Assembly (NCBI RefSeq): GCF_018199995.1
Contig: NZ_CP073579.1
Coordinates: 744,001-808,000, forward strand
DNA: 64,000 bases
From: Photobacterium sp. GJ3
Lineage (GTDB): Bacteria > Pseudomonadota > Gammaproteobacteria > Enterobacterales > Vibrionaceae
Reading direction: 5' to 3'
Shown here: piece by piece, positions 43,686 through 52,943 of the stretch
How positions within the stretch are numbered: position 1 is the first letter of the stretch
Layout: each line of letters opens with the position of its first letter
The notes under the pieces: model-generated
What the model was told of the DNA's origin: nothing
Database searches by the model: none
The model's input: only the letters and a program-made list of their open reading frames with translations
Position numbers and translations under genes: made by a program

Positions 43686-44537
43686 TGGCTTGCTTTGTGA
43701 TGCATTTTTTCGGGCCAAATCTCTAATGAATTCAACCCCGTCTCTTGTGATTCCATTATCGAAATATCCGTGTCTTTCCAAATCATCTAAGTATTGATGA
43801 GGTACATCGCTTAACATTTCATCAATTTTCTTCTTAAGACCGATAGGACTTAAATGAAATACACGCTCAATTCCAATTCCCTTAATGATCCGATGAAATG
43901 TATATCTTTCTAAACTAGAATCAAAATCATCGCGATTCTCTCGGTTTTTTAGACGATCTATAAAAAGACGCTTGTTCATCTTGTTTAATTCACGCTGCAA
44001 AGACTCTAGCTCTCTTTCTTTTTCTGCTAGCGCCGAAAGAATATTTTCTTTCTCTTCCTTCTCAAGCTGTGACCTTTCAATAAGATTGCTTACAATCTGA
44101 TTTCTTTCTTCAATCACTTTTTCAATCTCTTCCTTTTCACCTTTAATTTTTTGTTTTGTTTCTTCGGTTTCACCATTTTGATACGGAGCACTTTGAAGTT
44201 GGCTTCTCATGGCCGCATAGCCTTCATCGAGATTTCTCAACTTCTCACCGAACCCACTTTCAATTTTAATGAGAAGCTGCGCTATATCTTTAGTGAAGTT
44301 ATATGTATTGTCGTAAAAAGTGTTGCTGGTCTCTGTTGCCTTGAAGTAAAAGAGAGCAGCTAGCCCTACTGAAAACAACGCAAGAAGTAGTGACAATAAA
44401 GTGGGGAAGTCCACCGTGAGATTAATTGGTGTCAAGTAAACTTTATAAGAGATGACACCCACTACCATTATGGTGGAAATAGCTTTTACCCAATCCCACA
44501 GCGCTAACCTTTCTTTAGCTATTTTATTCTCCGACAC
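43680..44537 (-). CDS. Cassette: two-helix membrane protein with coiled coil
   Basis: The 285-residue protein has two membrane helices (about residues 15-36 and 43-66), a region NTFYDNTYNFTKDIAQLLIK, a charged coiled coil (about residues 120-195, rich in E and K) and a compact C-terminal domain (RYTFHRIIKGIGIERVF to HGYFDNGITRDGVEFIRDL) that looks like a winged helix. Family not recognised. It is the rightmost cassette and lies next to the HNH cassette. A membrane-anchored sensor or effector is possible but unproven. Confidence 0.7.
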   Translation of the reverse strand: MSENKIAKERLALWDWVKAISTIMVVGVISYKVYLTPINLTVDFPTLLSLLLALFSVGLAALFYFKATETSNTFYDNTYNFTKDIAQLLIKIESGFGEKLRNLDEGYAAMRSQLQSAPYQNGETEETKQKIKGEKEEIEKVIEERNQIVSNLIERSQLEKEEKENILSALAEKERELESLQRELNKMNKRLFIDRLKNRENRDDFDSSLERYTFHRIIKGIGIERVFHLSPIGLKKKIDEMLSDVPHQYLDDLERHGYFDNGITRDGVEFIRDLARKNASQSKPV

Positions 44538-44964
44538 TACTGATCTCCTTTTTTATTGCACAACATTTTATTCAACGACACCAAGTCGAATAACTCTGTC
44601 ATATAACTCTTTCAATCAGAAACAACTTAAGCAGTTGATTATATTGAACTAAATACGCTTAAATAGATAAATCTATCAGTAAGATACGCGACATCATGTC
44701 GTATATCCTACTCAATCCACTTCTGCTAACCAACTGATATATCATACTTTTCTTGTATTTTATGACTGACCCCAAAAATCAGCGTCGCTTCGTCCTGTGA
44801 GAAAAGCGACATCGGTCGCTTAGCCGATACCAAGAAGCCATAGAATCGAACTCGCTCTATGGATTTCCGGCTGCGCGGGGATGACAGTAAATCATTGAAT
44901 TATAACTAAATTACATGAATTTTGGCGTGTATCTTAAAAGCAGGAATCAAAAGTTCGATACAGG

Positions 44965-45105
44965 CCTCTCCCTCAGGGAAAAATTCAGGACGAATTTTTA
45001 GGTTGTCGGCGCCGGGAGCGCCTACAACCGACCCGAACCGCACCAGAGAAGAAAAAGGCATTTCTGGGTACTCTTTTTGCCTCAAAAGAGTACCTGGCGC
45101 GCATC
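44965..45105. repeat. Interspersed hairpin repeat, copy 1
   Basis: This unit contains AAATTCAGGACGAAT, GGTTGTCGGCGCCGGG, CTACAACCGACCCG and AGGCATTTCTGGGTAC, and ends with an 11-bp hairpin GGTACTCTTTT / AAAAGAGTACC (45067-45094). It is about 75 percent alike to copy 2 by eye. Confidence 0.65.
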
Positions 45106-45220
45106 AGAAAATCCCAAGACAACCACGAAACCCAATACGCGACAAACCTACCCAACAACAAGAATTGCACTTACTGTAAAGATCGACAAAGCAAACTGAC
45201 ATTTGGTTTTGCACCAACCC

Positions 45221-45348
45221 AGAGAGAAATTCAGGACGAATGTTTCGGTTGTCGTCACCGGGCGTGTCTACAACTGACCCGGACGACACTTATAAACAGA
45301 AAGGCATTTCTGGGAACGCTTTGTACCAGCAAAGCGTACCTAACGCGC
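45221..45348. repeat. Interspersed hairpin repeat, copy 2
   Basis: The same order of blocks as copy 1 is present, with terminal hairpin GGAACGCTTTG / CAAAGCGTACC (45313-45340). Stem positions differ from copy 1 on both arms, so pairing is kept. Confidence 0.65.
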
Positions 45349-45420
45349 TGAACGGAATACTGAATGAACCACCGGACTTAAGCGCGACAAATATACGCCC
45401 TCGAAGAGCTCAGAAATAAC

Positions 45421-45702
45421 TTAAGTCCGATATAAAACCTTGATGATGTGGTACCCAAACTTGGTTTTCACCGGGCCGATTGGCTCGAGGACTTTGCCGG
45501 TGAACACGGCTTTATCAAAGGCTGGAACCATGGCGCCTTTTCGGAATTCGCCTAAGTCGCCACCACGCTTGCCAGACGGGCACGTGGAGTATTTCTTTGC
45601 CAATGTCTGGAACTTGGCGCCTTTTTTCAGCTGTTTGAGAATGTCGTCAGCCTGTTCTTTGTGTTTCACCAGAATGTGCAGTGCTGCTGCGGTAGAGGCC
45701 AT
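45421..45702 (-). CDS. ppiC: PpiC-type parvulin peptidyl-prolyl isomerase
   Basis: The 93-residue protein (start [23 protein letters not shown] site) is a small cytoplasmic parvulin. The family signature [21 protein letters not shown] and the end [13 protein letters not shown] match E. coli PpiC, as does the length. It accelerates cis-trans isomerisation of prolyl bonds. It marks the return to backbone genes. Confidence 0.93.
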   Translation of the reverse strand: MASTAAALHILVKHKEQADDILKQLKKGAKFQTLAKKYSTCPSGKRGGDLGEFRKGAMVPAFDKAVFTGKVLEPIGPVKTKFGYHIIKVLYRT

Positions 45703-45789
45703 GATGCTCGCCCTTTCGTGTTTGAATCTGTTTGGGCGGCAAGTGTGCGACAAATCACAACAACTGGCAAGTGTTCACGCAAACCCGGC

Positions 45790-46026
45790 TCACGGCCAGA
45801 AGATCAGGTTGACCATACGCAGAACAATACCCAGAACGACGGCTGCAACCCCGAAGCGGTAAAAGTTGTATTCTTTCGCCGTCATACTGACTCGTTTATA
45901 AAACATCGTGACCAATCCGCCCCAGTCTTTGGTTCGGCGACCATAATTCGCCATGCTGGTGAGGATCAACAGTAACCCGACGATAAGCAGTGTCCATTCG
46001 GCTGTCTTTGCTATGATTTCCAACAT
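45790..46026 (-). CDS. Conserved small membrane protein
   Basis: The 78-residue product (MLEIIAKTAEWTLLIVGLLL) has two membrane helices, at residues 10-28 and about 57-75, with a short charged loop (YGRRTKDWGGLVTMFYKR). I chose the start at 46026 over an earlier ATG, since it fits the hydrophobic N-terminus. Function unknown. Confidence 0.65.
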   Translation of the reverse strand: MLEIIAKTAEWTLLIVGLLLILTSMANYGRRTKDWGGLVTMFYKRVSMTAKEYNFYRFGVAAVVLGIVLRMVNLIFWP

Positions 46027-46215
46027 GCTGACTCCTTTACTGCGCATGAGCATCAATTCACGCGATTACTTTGATCAAGAAGCGGCGCTCACGCTATTAG
46101 ACCATGGTGGCATAGCAAAATAAGCGGGATCCAGATCACCGAATCACATGCACATCGGCTGGCTTTGGTGTAAACTCCTGCCCCCAATGTATTTAGCCAG
46201 TGATATCGAGAATTT

Positions 46216-47862
46216 ATGGACTTACTGGAAGCCAGACTCAAAAAAATCGACCGACGCAATTACCGCAGCTATTCCAGCCTGCGTGGTCAGTACAACTTTG
46301 TTGATTACGATTTCTTTATCGATATCCCGCAATCGGATCCCTTCGCACCAGCAACCCGCGTTCGAGCGCGGCGCCAGTGGTCGCTGACGGATCTGGCCTG
46401 GCTGAAAGATCAGTCGGCGGGTTATCAGCGTGCGGCGCGCGATTTTATCGCCCGTCAGTTTGCTGAACTGGCGAAAGAAGTCAACGAGATCCAGATCGAT
46501 CGGCCGGGACAGGCTGTTCTGGATCGCACAGCAGTCGTCTTTGATGACGATGCCATTGAGCTGCGTTTTCGTGTCGACCTGCCCGCGGATGGGCGCACCA
46601 TCATCGCCAAAAAAACACTGAGCCTGCTGACATTCACACTGCCGAAAATTATTCGTCGTGCCACCATTGCGCGTGAACTGCCGATGGACGAGCTGCGCCG
46701 TCACTGTGAAACCGTCGAAGATCAGGTCGCGCTGCGCGCGCAATTAAAAGACAACAACCTGATTGCCTTTGTGGCCGATAACAGTGTTCTGCCTCGTCTG
46801 GCGGGTAACAGCGATCAGCCCATGGCAGATGCCGTGCCTTTCCGCAGTCCGGAAGAACTGGCGATCGAACTGGAAGCACCGCACGCAGGGAAACTGCGCG
46901 GCATGGGTATTCCAACCGGCATTACCATGATTGTCGGCGGTGGTTTCCATGGTAAATCGACCTTGCTGAATGCTGTTGAGAATGCGGTCTATGATCACAT
47001 GCCGGGAGATGGTCGCGAATATATTGTGACGGATGAAACGGCGAGTAAGATTCGTGCCGAAGATGGCCGTTGTGTGCACAGTGTGGACCTCTCCCCGTAC
47101 ATCAGTAACCTGCCGATGGGCAAAGACACGACTTGCTTCAGCACGCAGAATGCATCCGGTTCGACGTCACAGGCAGCCTGGCTGCAGGAATCACTGGAAG
47201 CCGGTGCGCAAACCCTGCTGATCGATGAAGATACGTCTGCTTCAAACTTTATGATCCGCGACGAGCGCATGCAGGCGCTGATTGCCAAAGACGATGAGCC
47301 GATTACTCCGCTGGTTGATCGGATCGCACTGCTGCGTGATCACCTGAATATCTCGGTGATGCTGGTCATGGGCGGCTCAGGTGACTATCTGGACGTGGCC
47401 GATACCGTGATTCAGATGCACAACTATGAGGCAGTTGATGTGACCGCCAAAGCGAAGATTGTTGTGCAATCACACCCGACTCAGCGCCAGCCGGAAGGCA
47501 GCGATACCATTGAGCGGCCGCGTACCCGTCAGTTGAATCGCTCTGGGTTGCAGGCGCAGCTTGAAGATGGCAAGTTCCGGATTCAGGTGAAGAATAAACA
47601 AAGCCTGCGCTTTGGCCGCGAGTTTGTCGATTTGCAGGCGCTTGAGCAAATTACCGACGCGAGTCAGCTACATGCGACAGGCTGGTTATGGTGTCAGCTG
47701 GCAATGATGAAAGGCTGGGAAAAACAACCCGTGAAAGCCTTCGCCAACATGCTGCATGACGACTGGTTCCGTAGCATGCCTCATTATGGCGACTTCGCGA
47801 AGCCTCGCGTTGTCGATGTGATGGCTGTGCTGAACCGGATGCGTAAAGCCGAATTCAAGTAA
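46216..47862 (+). CDS. ABC-class P-loop ATPase (PF09818-like)
   Basis: The 548-residue protein is a predicted ATPase of the ABC class. The Walker A is GGGFHGKSTLLNAVE (near residue 237), the signature-like ASGSTSQAAWLQESLEAG and the Walker B TLLIDEDTSASNFMIRD follow. It lacks membrane segments. Relatives are conserved soluble proteins of unknown role in gammaproteobacteria. A strong terminator follows. Confidence 0.85.
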   Translation: MDLLEARLKKIDRRNYRSYSSLRGQYNFVDYDFFIDIPQSDPFAPATRVRARRQWSLTDLAWLKDQSAGYQRAARDFIARQFAELAKEVNEIQIDRPGQAVLDRTAVVFDDDAIELRFRVDLPADGRTIIAKKTLSLLTFTLPKIIRRATIARELPMDELRRHCETVEDQVALRAQLKDNNLIAFVADNSVLPRLAGNSDQPMADAVPFRSPEELAIELEAPHAGKLRGMGIPTGITMIVGGGFHGKSTLLNAVENAVYDHMPGDGREYIVTDETASKIRAEDGRCVHSVDLSPYISNLPMGKDTTCFSTQNASGSTSQAAWLQESLEAGAQTLLIDEDTSASNFMIRDERMQALIAKDDEPITPLVDRIALLRDHLNISVMLVMGGSGDYLDVADTVIQMHNYEAVDVTAKAKIVVQSHPTQRQPEGSDTIERPRTRQLNRSGLQAQLEDGKFRIQVKNKQSLRFGREFVDLQALEQITDASQLHATGWLWCQLAMMKGWEKQPVKAFANMLHDDWFRSMPHYGDFAKPRVVDVMAVLNRMRKAEFK

Positions 47863-47888
47863 GCTCAGGTACGCTAGCACCTTTTCAG

Positions 47889-47918
47889 ACGGGCATCCTT
47901 TGTATGCCCGTTTTTTTC
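47889..47918 (+). terminator. Rho-independent terminator
   Basis: An 8-bp stem (ACGGGCAT / ATGCCCGT) is followed by seven Ts, 27 bases after the ATPase stop. Confidence 0.88.
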
Positions 47919-47970
47919 GTCTTCGTTTCAGTTGATGTGCTGAATGCTCCCTTCCGGAGCAGCAGTGATC

Positions 47971-48003
47971 AAAAAACCGCTGGCCGAAGCACAGCGGTTT
48001 TTT
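47971..48003. terminator. Bidirectional terminator
   Basis: AAAAAACCGCTG pairs with CAGCGGTTTTTT around a 9-base loop, giving A- and T-tracts on both sides. It lies between the ATPase gene and the convergent galE. Confidence 0.85.
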
Positions 48004-48195
48004 ACATTCATGTTGGTTCCGGTGCCGAACTGATACCAACCAAAGTCAGTCAATGATCAGAAATAGCGCAGGAAAAATGTTTGAGAACAAGGCAGATTTT
48101 CAGACAAGTCCTGATTCTACAATCAAAAAATCTAACGAAGTTATCGAGCATTTGAACAAGCTAGGATGACCAGTGATTGACTGCGATTGGTATTA

Positions 48196-49212
48196 TTAGC
48201 TGTCCGGATAACCTTGCGGATTTTGGGACTGCCAGCGCCAGGTATCGGCTGTCATCTGCTCAACCGTGCGGTTTGCGGTCCAGTGCAGTTCCCGCTTCGC
48301 TTTGCTTGGATCCGCCCAGCATTCTGCAATATCACCCGGACGACGTGGCGCTATCTGATACGGCACCGCTTTATCTGCGGCTTTGGCAAATGCTTCAACC
48401 ATCTGCAGCACACTCAGACCATTGCCTGTGCCCAGATTATAGACATGCAGGCCCGCTTCCTGACCTTTGTGCTGCAATGCTGCGATATGACCGTCAGCCA
48501 GATCGACAACGTGGATGTAATCACGCACACCCGTGCCATCAACCGTCGGATAATCATTCCCAAATACAGACAGATGCTCACGCCGACCCACGGCAACCTG
48601 CGCAATGAAGGGCATCAGGTTATTCGGAATTCCTTGCGGATCTTCACCCATTTCACCGGACTCATGCGCCCCGACCGGGTTAAAGTAGCGCAGCAGCGTA
48701 ATGCTCATTTCAGGATGTGCGTGCTGGATATCCCGCAGACACTCTTCGACCATCAGCTTGCTTCGGCCATAAGGGTTCGTTGCGCTGGTCGGGAAAGATT
48801 CCAGAATCGGCACGCTGGCCGGATCGCCATAAACGGTCGCGGATGAACTGAAAATAATGCTGTTGACGCCCGCTTCACGCATCGCTTCAACCAGTACTAA
48901 GGTGCCGTGAACATTGTTATCGTAATATTCCAGCGGCTTCTGAACGGATTCTCCAACGGCTTTCAGACCGGCAAAGTGAATCACAGCCTCGACATCATTT
49001 TCACGGAAGACACGGTCCAGAAATGCGCGATCACGAATATCACCTTCATAAAATGCAGGTCTGACACCCGACAATGTTTCAATTCGCTCCAGGACGGTTT
49101 TCTTACTGTTATAGAGGTTATCGACAATAATCGGGGTCATACCGGCTTCAATCATTTGTACACAAGTATGACTGCCGATGTAACCCATGCCGCCTGTGAC
49201 CAGAACGCGCAT
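48196..49212 (-). CDS. galE: UDP-glucose 4-epimerase
   Basis: The 338-residue protein is a typical GalE: the NAD-binding TGGMGYIGSHTC at residues 6-17, catalytic serine in FSSSATVYG (near 124), catalytic YGRSK (near 149-153) and YFNPVGAHESG. It interconverts UDP-glucose and UDP-galactose for the Leloir pathway and for polysaccharide synthesis. No gal operon partners are next to it, so it is a stand-alone copy. Confidence 0.95.
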   Translation of the reverse strand: MRVLVTGGMGYIGSHTCVQMIEAGMTPIIVDNLYNSKKTVLERIETLSGVRPAFYEGDIRDRAFLDRVFRENDVEAVIHFAGLKAVGESVQKPLEYYDNNVHGTLVLVEAMREAGVNSIIFSSSATVYGDPASVPILESFPTSATNPYGRSKLMVEECLRDIQHAHPEMSITLLRYFNPVGAHESGEMGEDPQGIPNNLMPFIAQVAVGRREHLSVFGNDYPTVDGTGVRDYIHVVDLADGHIAALQHKGQEAGLHVYNLGTGNGLSVLQMVEAFAKAADKAVPYQIAPRRPGDIAECWADPSKAKRELHWTANRTVEQMTADTWRWQSQNPQGYPDS

Positions 49213-49408
49213 AATCTTCTCCTTGTTTGGTCTTGCTTGTTATGCCAACTGCGCTGAAGTATATCAGAGAGTTATACCAATCTATCAGCGTTCTGTTTGT
49301 TTGCTCTGATTCTGACCAGCGCTGTGTATTGGCACCGCTTTGATTTCAATCGCTTTCAATCGCTGTTATGTTGGCAGCAATAAATTCAGATTGAATGATC
49401 GAGGCTTC

Positions 49409-49933
49409 ATGACAGCACAAACGCTCTGCCAATGGAAAGGCTTTTCCGTCGAGCAGGACACCCATCAGTTACCGGATGGACGGGACATCACATTTACAAC
49501 CGTTCGTCATCCGGGCGCAGTGGTGATCGTCCCGATCACAGACTCAGGAGAACTGGTTCTGTTACGGCAGTATCGCCCGGCCATTGGCCGATGGATTCTG
49601 GAGTTCCCCGCCGGCACGGTGGAAAAAGGGGAAGACTTGCAAATCTGCGCGCAGCGTGAACTGGCAGAAGAAGCCAAATTTGCGGCTGGACACTGGCAAC
49701 CGCTGGGGGAACTCTTACCTGTTCCGGGTTTTTGCGACGAAGTTCAGCACATTTTTCTGGCCACTCAGTTATCACCTGCGGAAGGCGAACTGGATGCCGA
49801 TGAAGTGCTGGAAGTACTCACCTTACCCGTCAGTTCCTTTTTAGAAAAAGTGGCCGGGAATGAGATTCAGGATGCAAAAACTCTGGCTGTATTTCTGAAA
49901 ATGCAAGCATTAGGATGGCTCCCCCGCTCCTGA
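49409..49933 (+). CDS. NUDIX hydrolase, ADP-ribose pyrophosphatase-like
   Basis: The 174-residue protein (start at ATG 49409, GAGG site) has the NUDIX box G-x5-E-x7-R-E-x2-E-E as GTVEKGEDLQICAQRELAEEA (near residues 70-90). The preceding LVLLRQYRPAIGRWILEFPAG is typical of ADP-ribose or related sugar-nucleotide pyrophosphatases. A role in clearing ADP-ribose or flavin/NAD derivatives is likely; exact substrate open. Confidence 0.85.
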   Translation: MTAQTLCQWKGFSVEQDTHQLPDGRDITFTTVRHPGAVVIVPITDSGELVLLRQYRPAIGRWILEFPAGTVEKGEDLQICAQRELAEEAKFAAGHWQPLGELLPVPGFCDEVQHIFLATQLSPAEGELDADEVLEVLTLPVSSFLEKVAGNEIQDAKTLAVFLKMQALGWLPRS

Positions 49934-49956
49934 ATCGGTTCAGCTCGCTTTTTATA

Positions 49957-50013
49957 GTTAGCTATATAGCGAACAAATATGCCATCATTTAATTTGTTAG
50001 CCATATAGATAAC
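49957..50013. promoter_or_regulatory. Paired HipB-type operators
   Basis: Two similar imperfect palindromes, GTTAGCTATATAGCGAAC (49957-49974) and GTTAGCCATATAGATAAC (49996-50013), start 39 bases apart and upstream of hipB. They are likely autoregulatory sites. Confidence 0.7.
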
Positions 50014-50063
50014 TTTTACGGGTGCAACTATACTGTTTGTTCAAACGCGAACAAGGAAACCCG

Positions 50064-50318
50064 ATGTCCAGCAGAGCAGAAATCGGCAACACTATCGCCA
50101 AAACAAGGAAAGCATCCGGTGCGACCCAAAAACAAATGGCTGAGCGCACCGGCATCAACAAAACAACCTTGTCAGAAATCGAAAATGGCCGGTTCACCGG
50201 CTCGCTTGATATTTTCGAACGGTATCTGGATGCCGTAGGACTTCAGTTAGAGGTCACCCCCAAACAGCATCAGTTACCCAACTGGGATGAACTCGACGAG
50301 CTCTTTGGGGAAGACTGA
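50064..50318 (+). CDS. hipB: HipB-like antitoxin (XRE HTH)
   Basis: The 84-residue protein (start MSSRAEIGN) has one XRE helix-turn-helix: IAKTRKASGATQKQMAERTG and INKTTLSEIENGRF, followed by a short tail (PNWDELDELFGED). It represses its own operon with HipA and neutralises the toxin. It ends two bases before hipA. Confidence 0.88.
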   Translation: MSSRAEIGNTIAKTRKASGATQKQMAERTGINKTTLSEIENGRFTGSLDIFERYLDAVGLQLEVTPKQHQLPNWDELDELFGED

Positions 50319-50320
50319 CC

Positions 50321-51532
50321 ATGACACTCGCACAACTGCCAGGGAAAATTGAACAGATCACAGTTTGTCTTGAAAATGATGCGCTTGGCGTGCTGACCCA
50401 TGGCTCGGTGCACCATTACCAGCCGACACAAACGCAACGACATGTCTCGCTGACCATGACCAAGCCAAATCTGGATGGGTATTCTTCCGGGGCACTCCAT
50501 CCGGTGTTTGCTCAGAACTTACCCGAAGGATTTAACCGGCGTTTCATCGCAGAAAAACTGGCACGTTATGCCCGGGTCAATGATATGTACCTGCTTGCGT
50601 TACAGGGTCACAACAGTATCGGCATGCTTGCTTATCAAAGTGACCTGAAACTTCCGGAAGCCGAATCCGTCAGCTTATCCGACATCCTGACTTATCAGGG
50701 AAGCACCCCGCTATTTCCTCAGCTGCTGGAAAAATATTATCTGAGGAACGCGCTGGCCGGTGTCCAGCCGAAAGTCAGTATTCCGAGAACAGACCGGACC
50801 GTTGAGCAGAAAGATCTCATCGTGAAATCTTTCGACGAAGAATTCCCATTACTGACCGTCAATGAATACGTGTGCATGGAAGCCGCAAGATTCTGTGGTC
50901 TTGCTCCGCCGAACACCTATTTATCGGAGAATCTGGAAACCTTTATTGTGGAGCGGTTTGATAAACCAGAAGGTCAGCGTCTCGGTTATGAAGACTTCAC
51001 CACGTTGATGAAAAAGCCAAACCATCCGGATGCCAAGTATTCCGGCAGTTACGAGACGCTGCTGAAAGCAACCCACTTATATACCAACAGTCTGGATGAA
51101 GTGGAAAAAATGTATCGCTATATTGTATTTAATTGCCTGATCGGCAATGGCGATGCGCACCTGAAAAACTTTGCATTGCAATATACACAGGACATGAAAC
51201 ACATTTTTGTGTCTCCGCCATTTGATATCACGCACACCCTGATTTACGACACCATTGACAACAAAATGGCTCTGAAACTGGCCAACAGTAAAGTGTTTCC
51301 CGACAGAAATCACTTACTGAAACTGGCCGAATCCACCAGCTTCCGAATCCGGCATGCGGCACACATCATCGATGCAACTGCTCAGGGCATTCTGGATTAT
51401 CTGCAGCACGCCCATGAAGCCGAACTCATGCCCGGTCTCAAAACGTCCATTGAAGCGGCGGTATCTCAGGCCATGGCATCAGGCTACAGTACGAAATCCT
51501 ACCGGCATGATAAGAAACGAAAGTTTGAATAA
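50321..51532 (+). CDS. hipA: HipA-like kinase toxin
   Basis: The 403-residue protein is a HipA-type serine/threonine kinase. An N-terminal HipA_N segment is followed by GVQPKVSIPRTD (ATP loop), FDEEFPLLTVNEYVCMEAARFCGL, and the catalytic region FNCLIGNGDAHLKNFALQYT with the Mg-binding SPPFDITHT. HipA phosphorylates glutamyl-tRNA synthetase in E. coli, halting translation and inducing persistence. The length is somewhat below that of E. coli HipA (440). Confidence 0.87.
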   Translation: MTLAQLPGKIEQITVCLENDALGVLTHGSVHHYQPTQTQRHVSLTMTKPNLDGYSSGALHPVFAQNLPEGFNRRFIAEKLARYARVNDMYLLALQGHNSIGMLAYQSDLKLPEAESVSLSDILTYQGSTPLFPQLLEKYYLRNALAGVQPKVSIPRTDRTVEQKDLIVKSFDEEFPLLTVNEYVCMEAARFCGLAPPNTYLSENLETFIVERFDKPEGQRLGYEDFTTLMKKPNHPDAKYSGSYETLLKATHLYTNSLDEVEKMYRYIVFNCLIGNGDAHLKNFALQYTQDMKHIFVSPPFDITHTLIYDTIDNKMALKLANSKVFPDRNHLLKLAESTSFRIRHAAHIIDATAQGILDYLQHAHEAELMPGLKTSIEAAVSQAMASGYSTKSYRHDKKRKFE

Positions 51533-51854
51533 AGCTATATAAAGCCAGTCATAACCTGTATTTCCTGCTGCTTCATCGTTTCCGGGCACTCCCTATCCTA
51601 AGTCAATATACCCTTCACTGAATAACAAAACTTTGTCAATCCTTACACCTCAATCGCATTATTTATACGAAATTAAGAAGTTAATCAATAAATATCATAT
51701 AGTGCAACAGGCAAAGCAGCTGATGGCTAAAACAAAGGCCATCATCTGAAAAAACAAATAAAGTAAACACAGTGAGGGCATTTCAAGTTATTCACTATAC
51801 ATCGTCAGTAGTATCGATGTTCTTAAATTCATCACATACACTAGGGATCAAATC
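51533..51854. other. Intergenic region before the AraC-type regulator
   Basis: No gene is seen in these 320 bases. AT content rises, and a site with AGGGATC ends it just before the ATG at 51855. Confidence 0.4.
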
Positions 51855-52690
51855 ATGACTCATTTAGACAATAAAAAAAATATTATACTTCCGCATGGAT
51901 AATCAGTGATTCAGCTGAATCAGCCAGAGCACTTAAATCTTTTCTGATTCAGGAAAACATTCGATTTAAACAATACAAAACTAGCGAAATACACGGTATT
52001 CAATACTTACACAGTCCAGATATTGTTTTCATTGACACCGATACGCTTTCATTTGAGCAAATCAAACAAATAAAGTATGGATTAACCTTTCATCTTCAGG
52101 TAAAAGATGAAAAATCCCCCGTATTCCTGGCCATCATTGAAAACAAATATCCACATAAAAAGCAATTGTTTGATTTAGGAATAACAGACTACATTAGTTC
52201 CCCTTTCATCGACAAAGAACTCCGATACAGAATCGCTCATCTCCTCAGTACAAATTTCAAACCAGAATTCAATTATGAATACCATGGAAACACAGCAAAA
52301 TATCTGACTCAAACCGAGGAAGCATTACTTCTGGACAAAAATTATCAGTTAATTGAAAAGTGCGTCGAGATTTTAACCAATTCATTATCCGATGAGATCA
52401 GACTTGAAAATCTCTGCAGGACATTAGGGACGAACAGGAATAAAATCAATCAAGTATTCAAAGAGTATTTAGGAATGACCGTTTTTGAGTGGATCAGAAA
52501 CCAGAGAATGAGAAAAGCAGCTGAACTTCTGGAAAGCTCTTCACTCAATATTGTGCAAATTGCAGAACAGGTTGGTTATATGGATTCAAACAATTTTTCA
52601 ACCGCTTTTAAAAGAGCGTATCAAACCAGTCCCAGCCATTTTCGGCAGAACTACAAAAAATACAATTCATTAAGAAAAAATGAATCATAA
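51855..52690 (+). pseudogene. AraC-family regulator with receiver-like N-terminus, one frameshift
   Basis: The ATG at 51855 (GGGA site) begins MTHLDNKK; a shift in the A8 run at 51873-51880 leads into WIISDSAESARALKSFLIQE and PDIVFIDTDTLSFEQI, a receiver-like domain (aspartate in the FIDTD position). A C-terminal AraC HTH pair follows: LENLCRTLGTNRNKINQVFKEYLGMTVFEWIRNQRM and LNIVQIAEQVGYMDSNNFSTAFKRAYQTSPSHFR. One added base gives about 279 residues. The intact C-terminal part alone (52166-52690) can start at a TTG. It probably controls the genes downstream. Confidence 0.75.
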
Positions 52691-52943
52691 TGCTTTCAAT
52701 CGTTGAATCTCAGCACGAAACCCAACTCTTATCAGAATAAGATCTTCATCAAGCCACTTTCAATGAGAGTGGCTTGCATTGAAAGTAACTTCATCAAACC
52801 GCACCAAGAAATAACTCGTTACACAGCAGGCAGTGCGTGTACAGATGATACATTTCAATGCATTATACGAAGGTCAGATTTTTTATGGGACGGTAAGATT
52901 ACTTTGGTTATTTAACCAAAACCAAATATTCAGGAGAACTATC

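Larger units (their letters stand above)
25079..44700 (-). other. Integron cassette array without integrase (CALIN type)
   Basis: Nearly all genes here lie on the minus strand and are separated by attC-like sites with VCR-type features: an inverse core near CTAACAA, an internal ACGCGTGGCATTT-like block and a GCGTTAT core at the far side. No tyrosine recombinase with the IntI patch is present anywhere in the window, and the right end leads directly into backbone DNA. Expression of distal cassettes must come from internal promoters. Known functions are mixed, as usual for Vibrionaceae arrays. Confidence 0.85.
44538..45420. other. Array boundary and repeat-rich intergenic region
   Basis: No gene is visible. 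A palindrome (TTATTCAACGACACCAAGTC, then GAATAAC, about 44571-44597) lies at the edge and might be the last recombination core. Two hairpin repeats follow at 44965 and 45221. No integrase gene is present. Confidence 0.45.

Noticed and set aside
44571..44597. Palindrome at the right edge as attI
   Set aside because: It lacks the integrase binding sites and an adjacent intI; it could be a decayed attC core.
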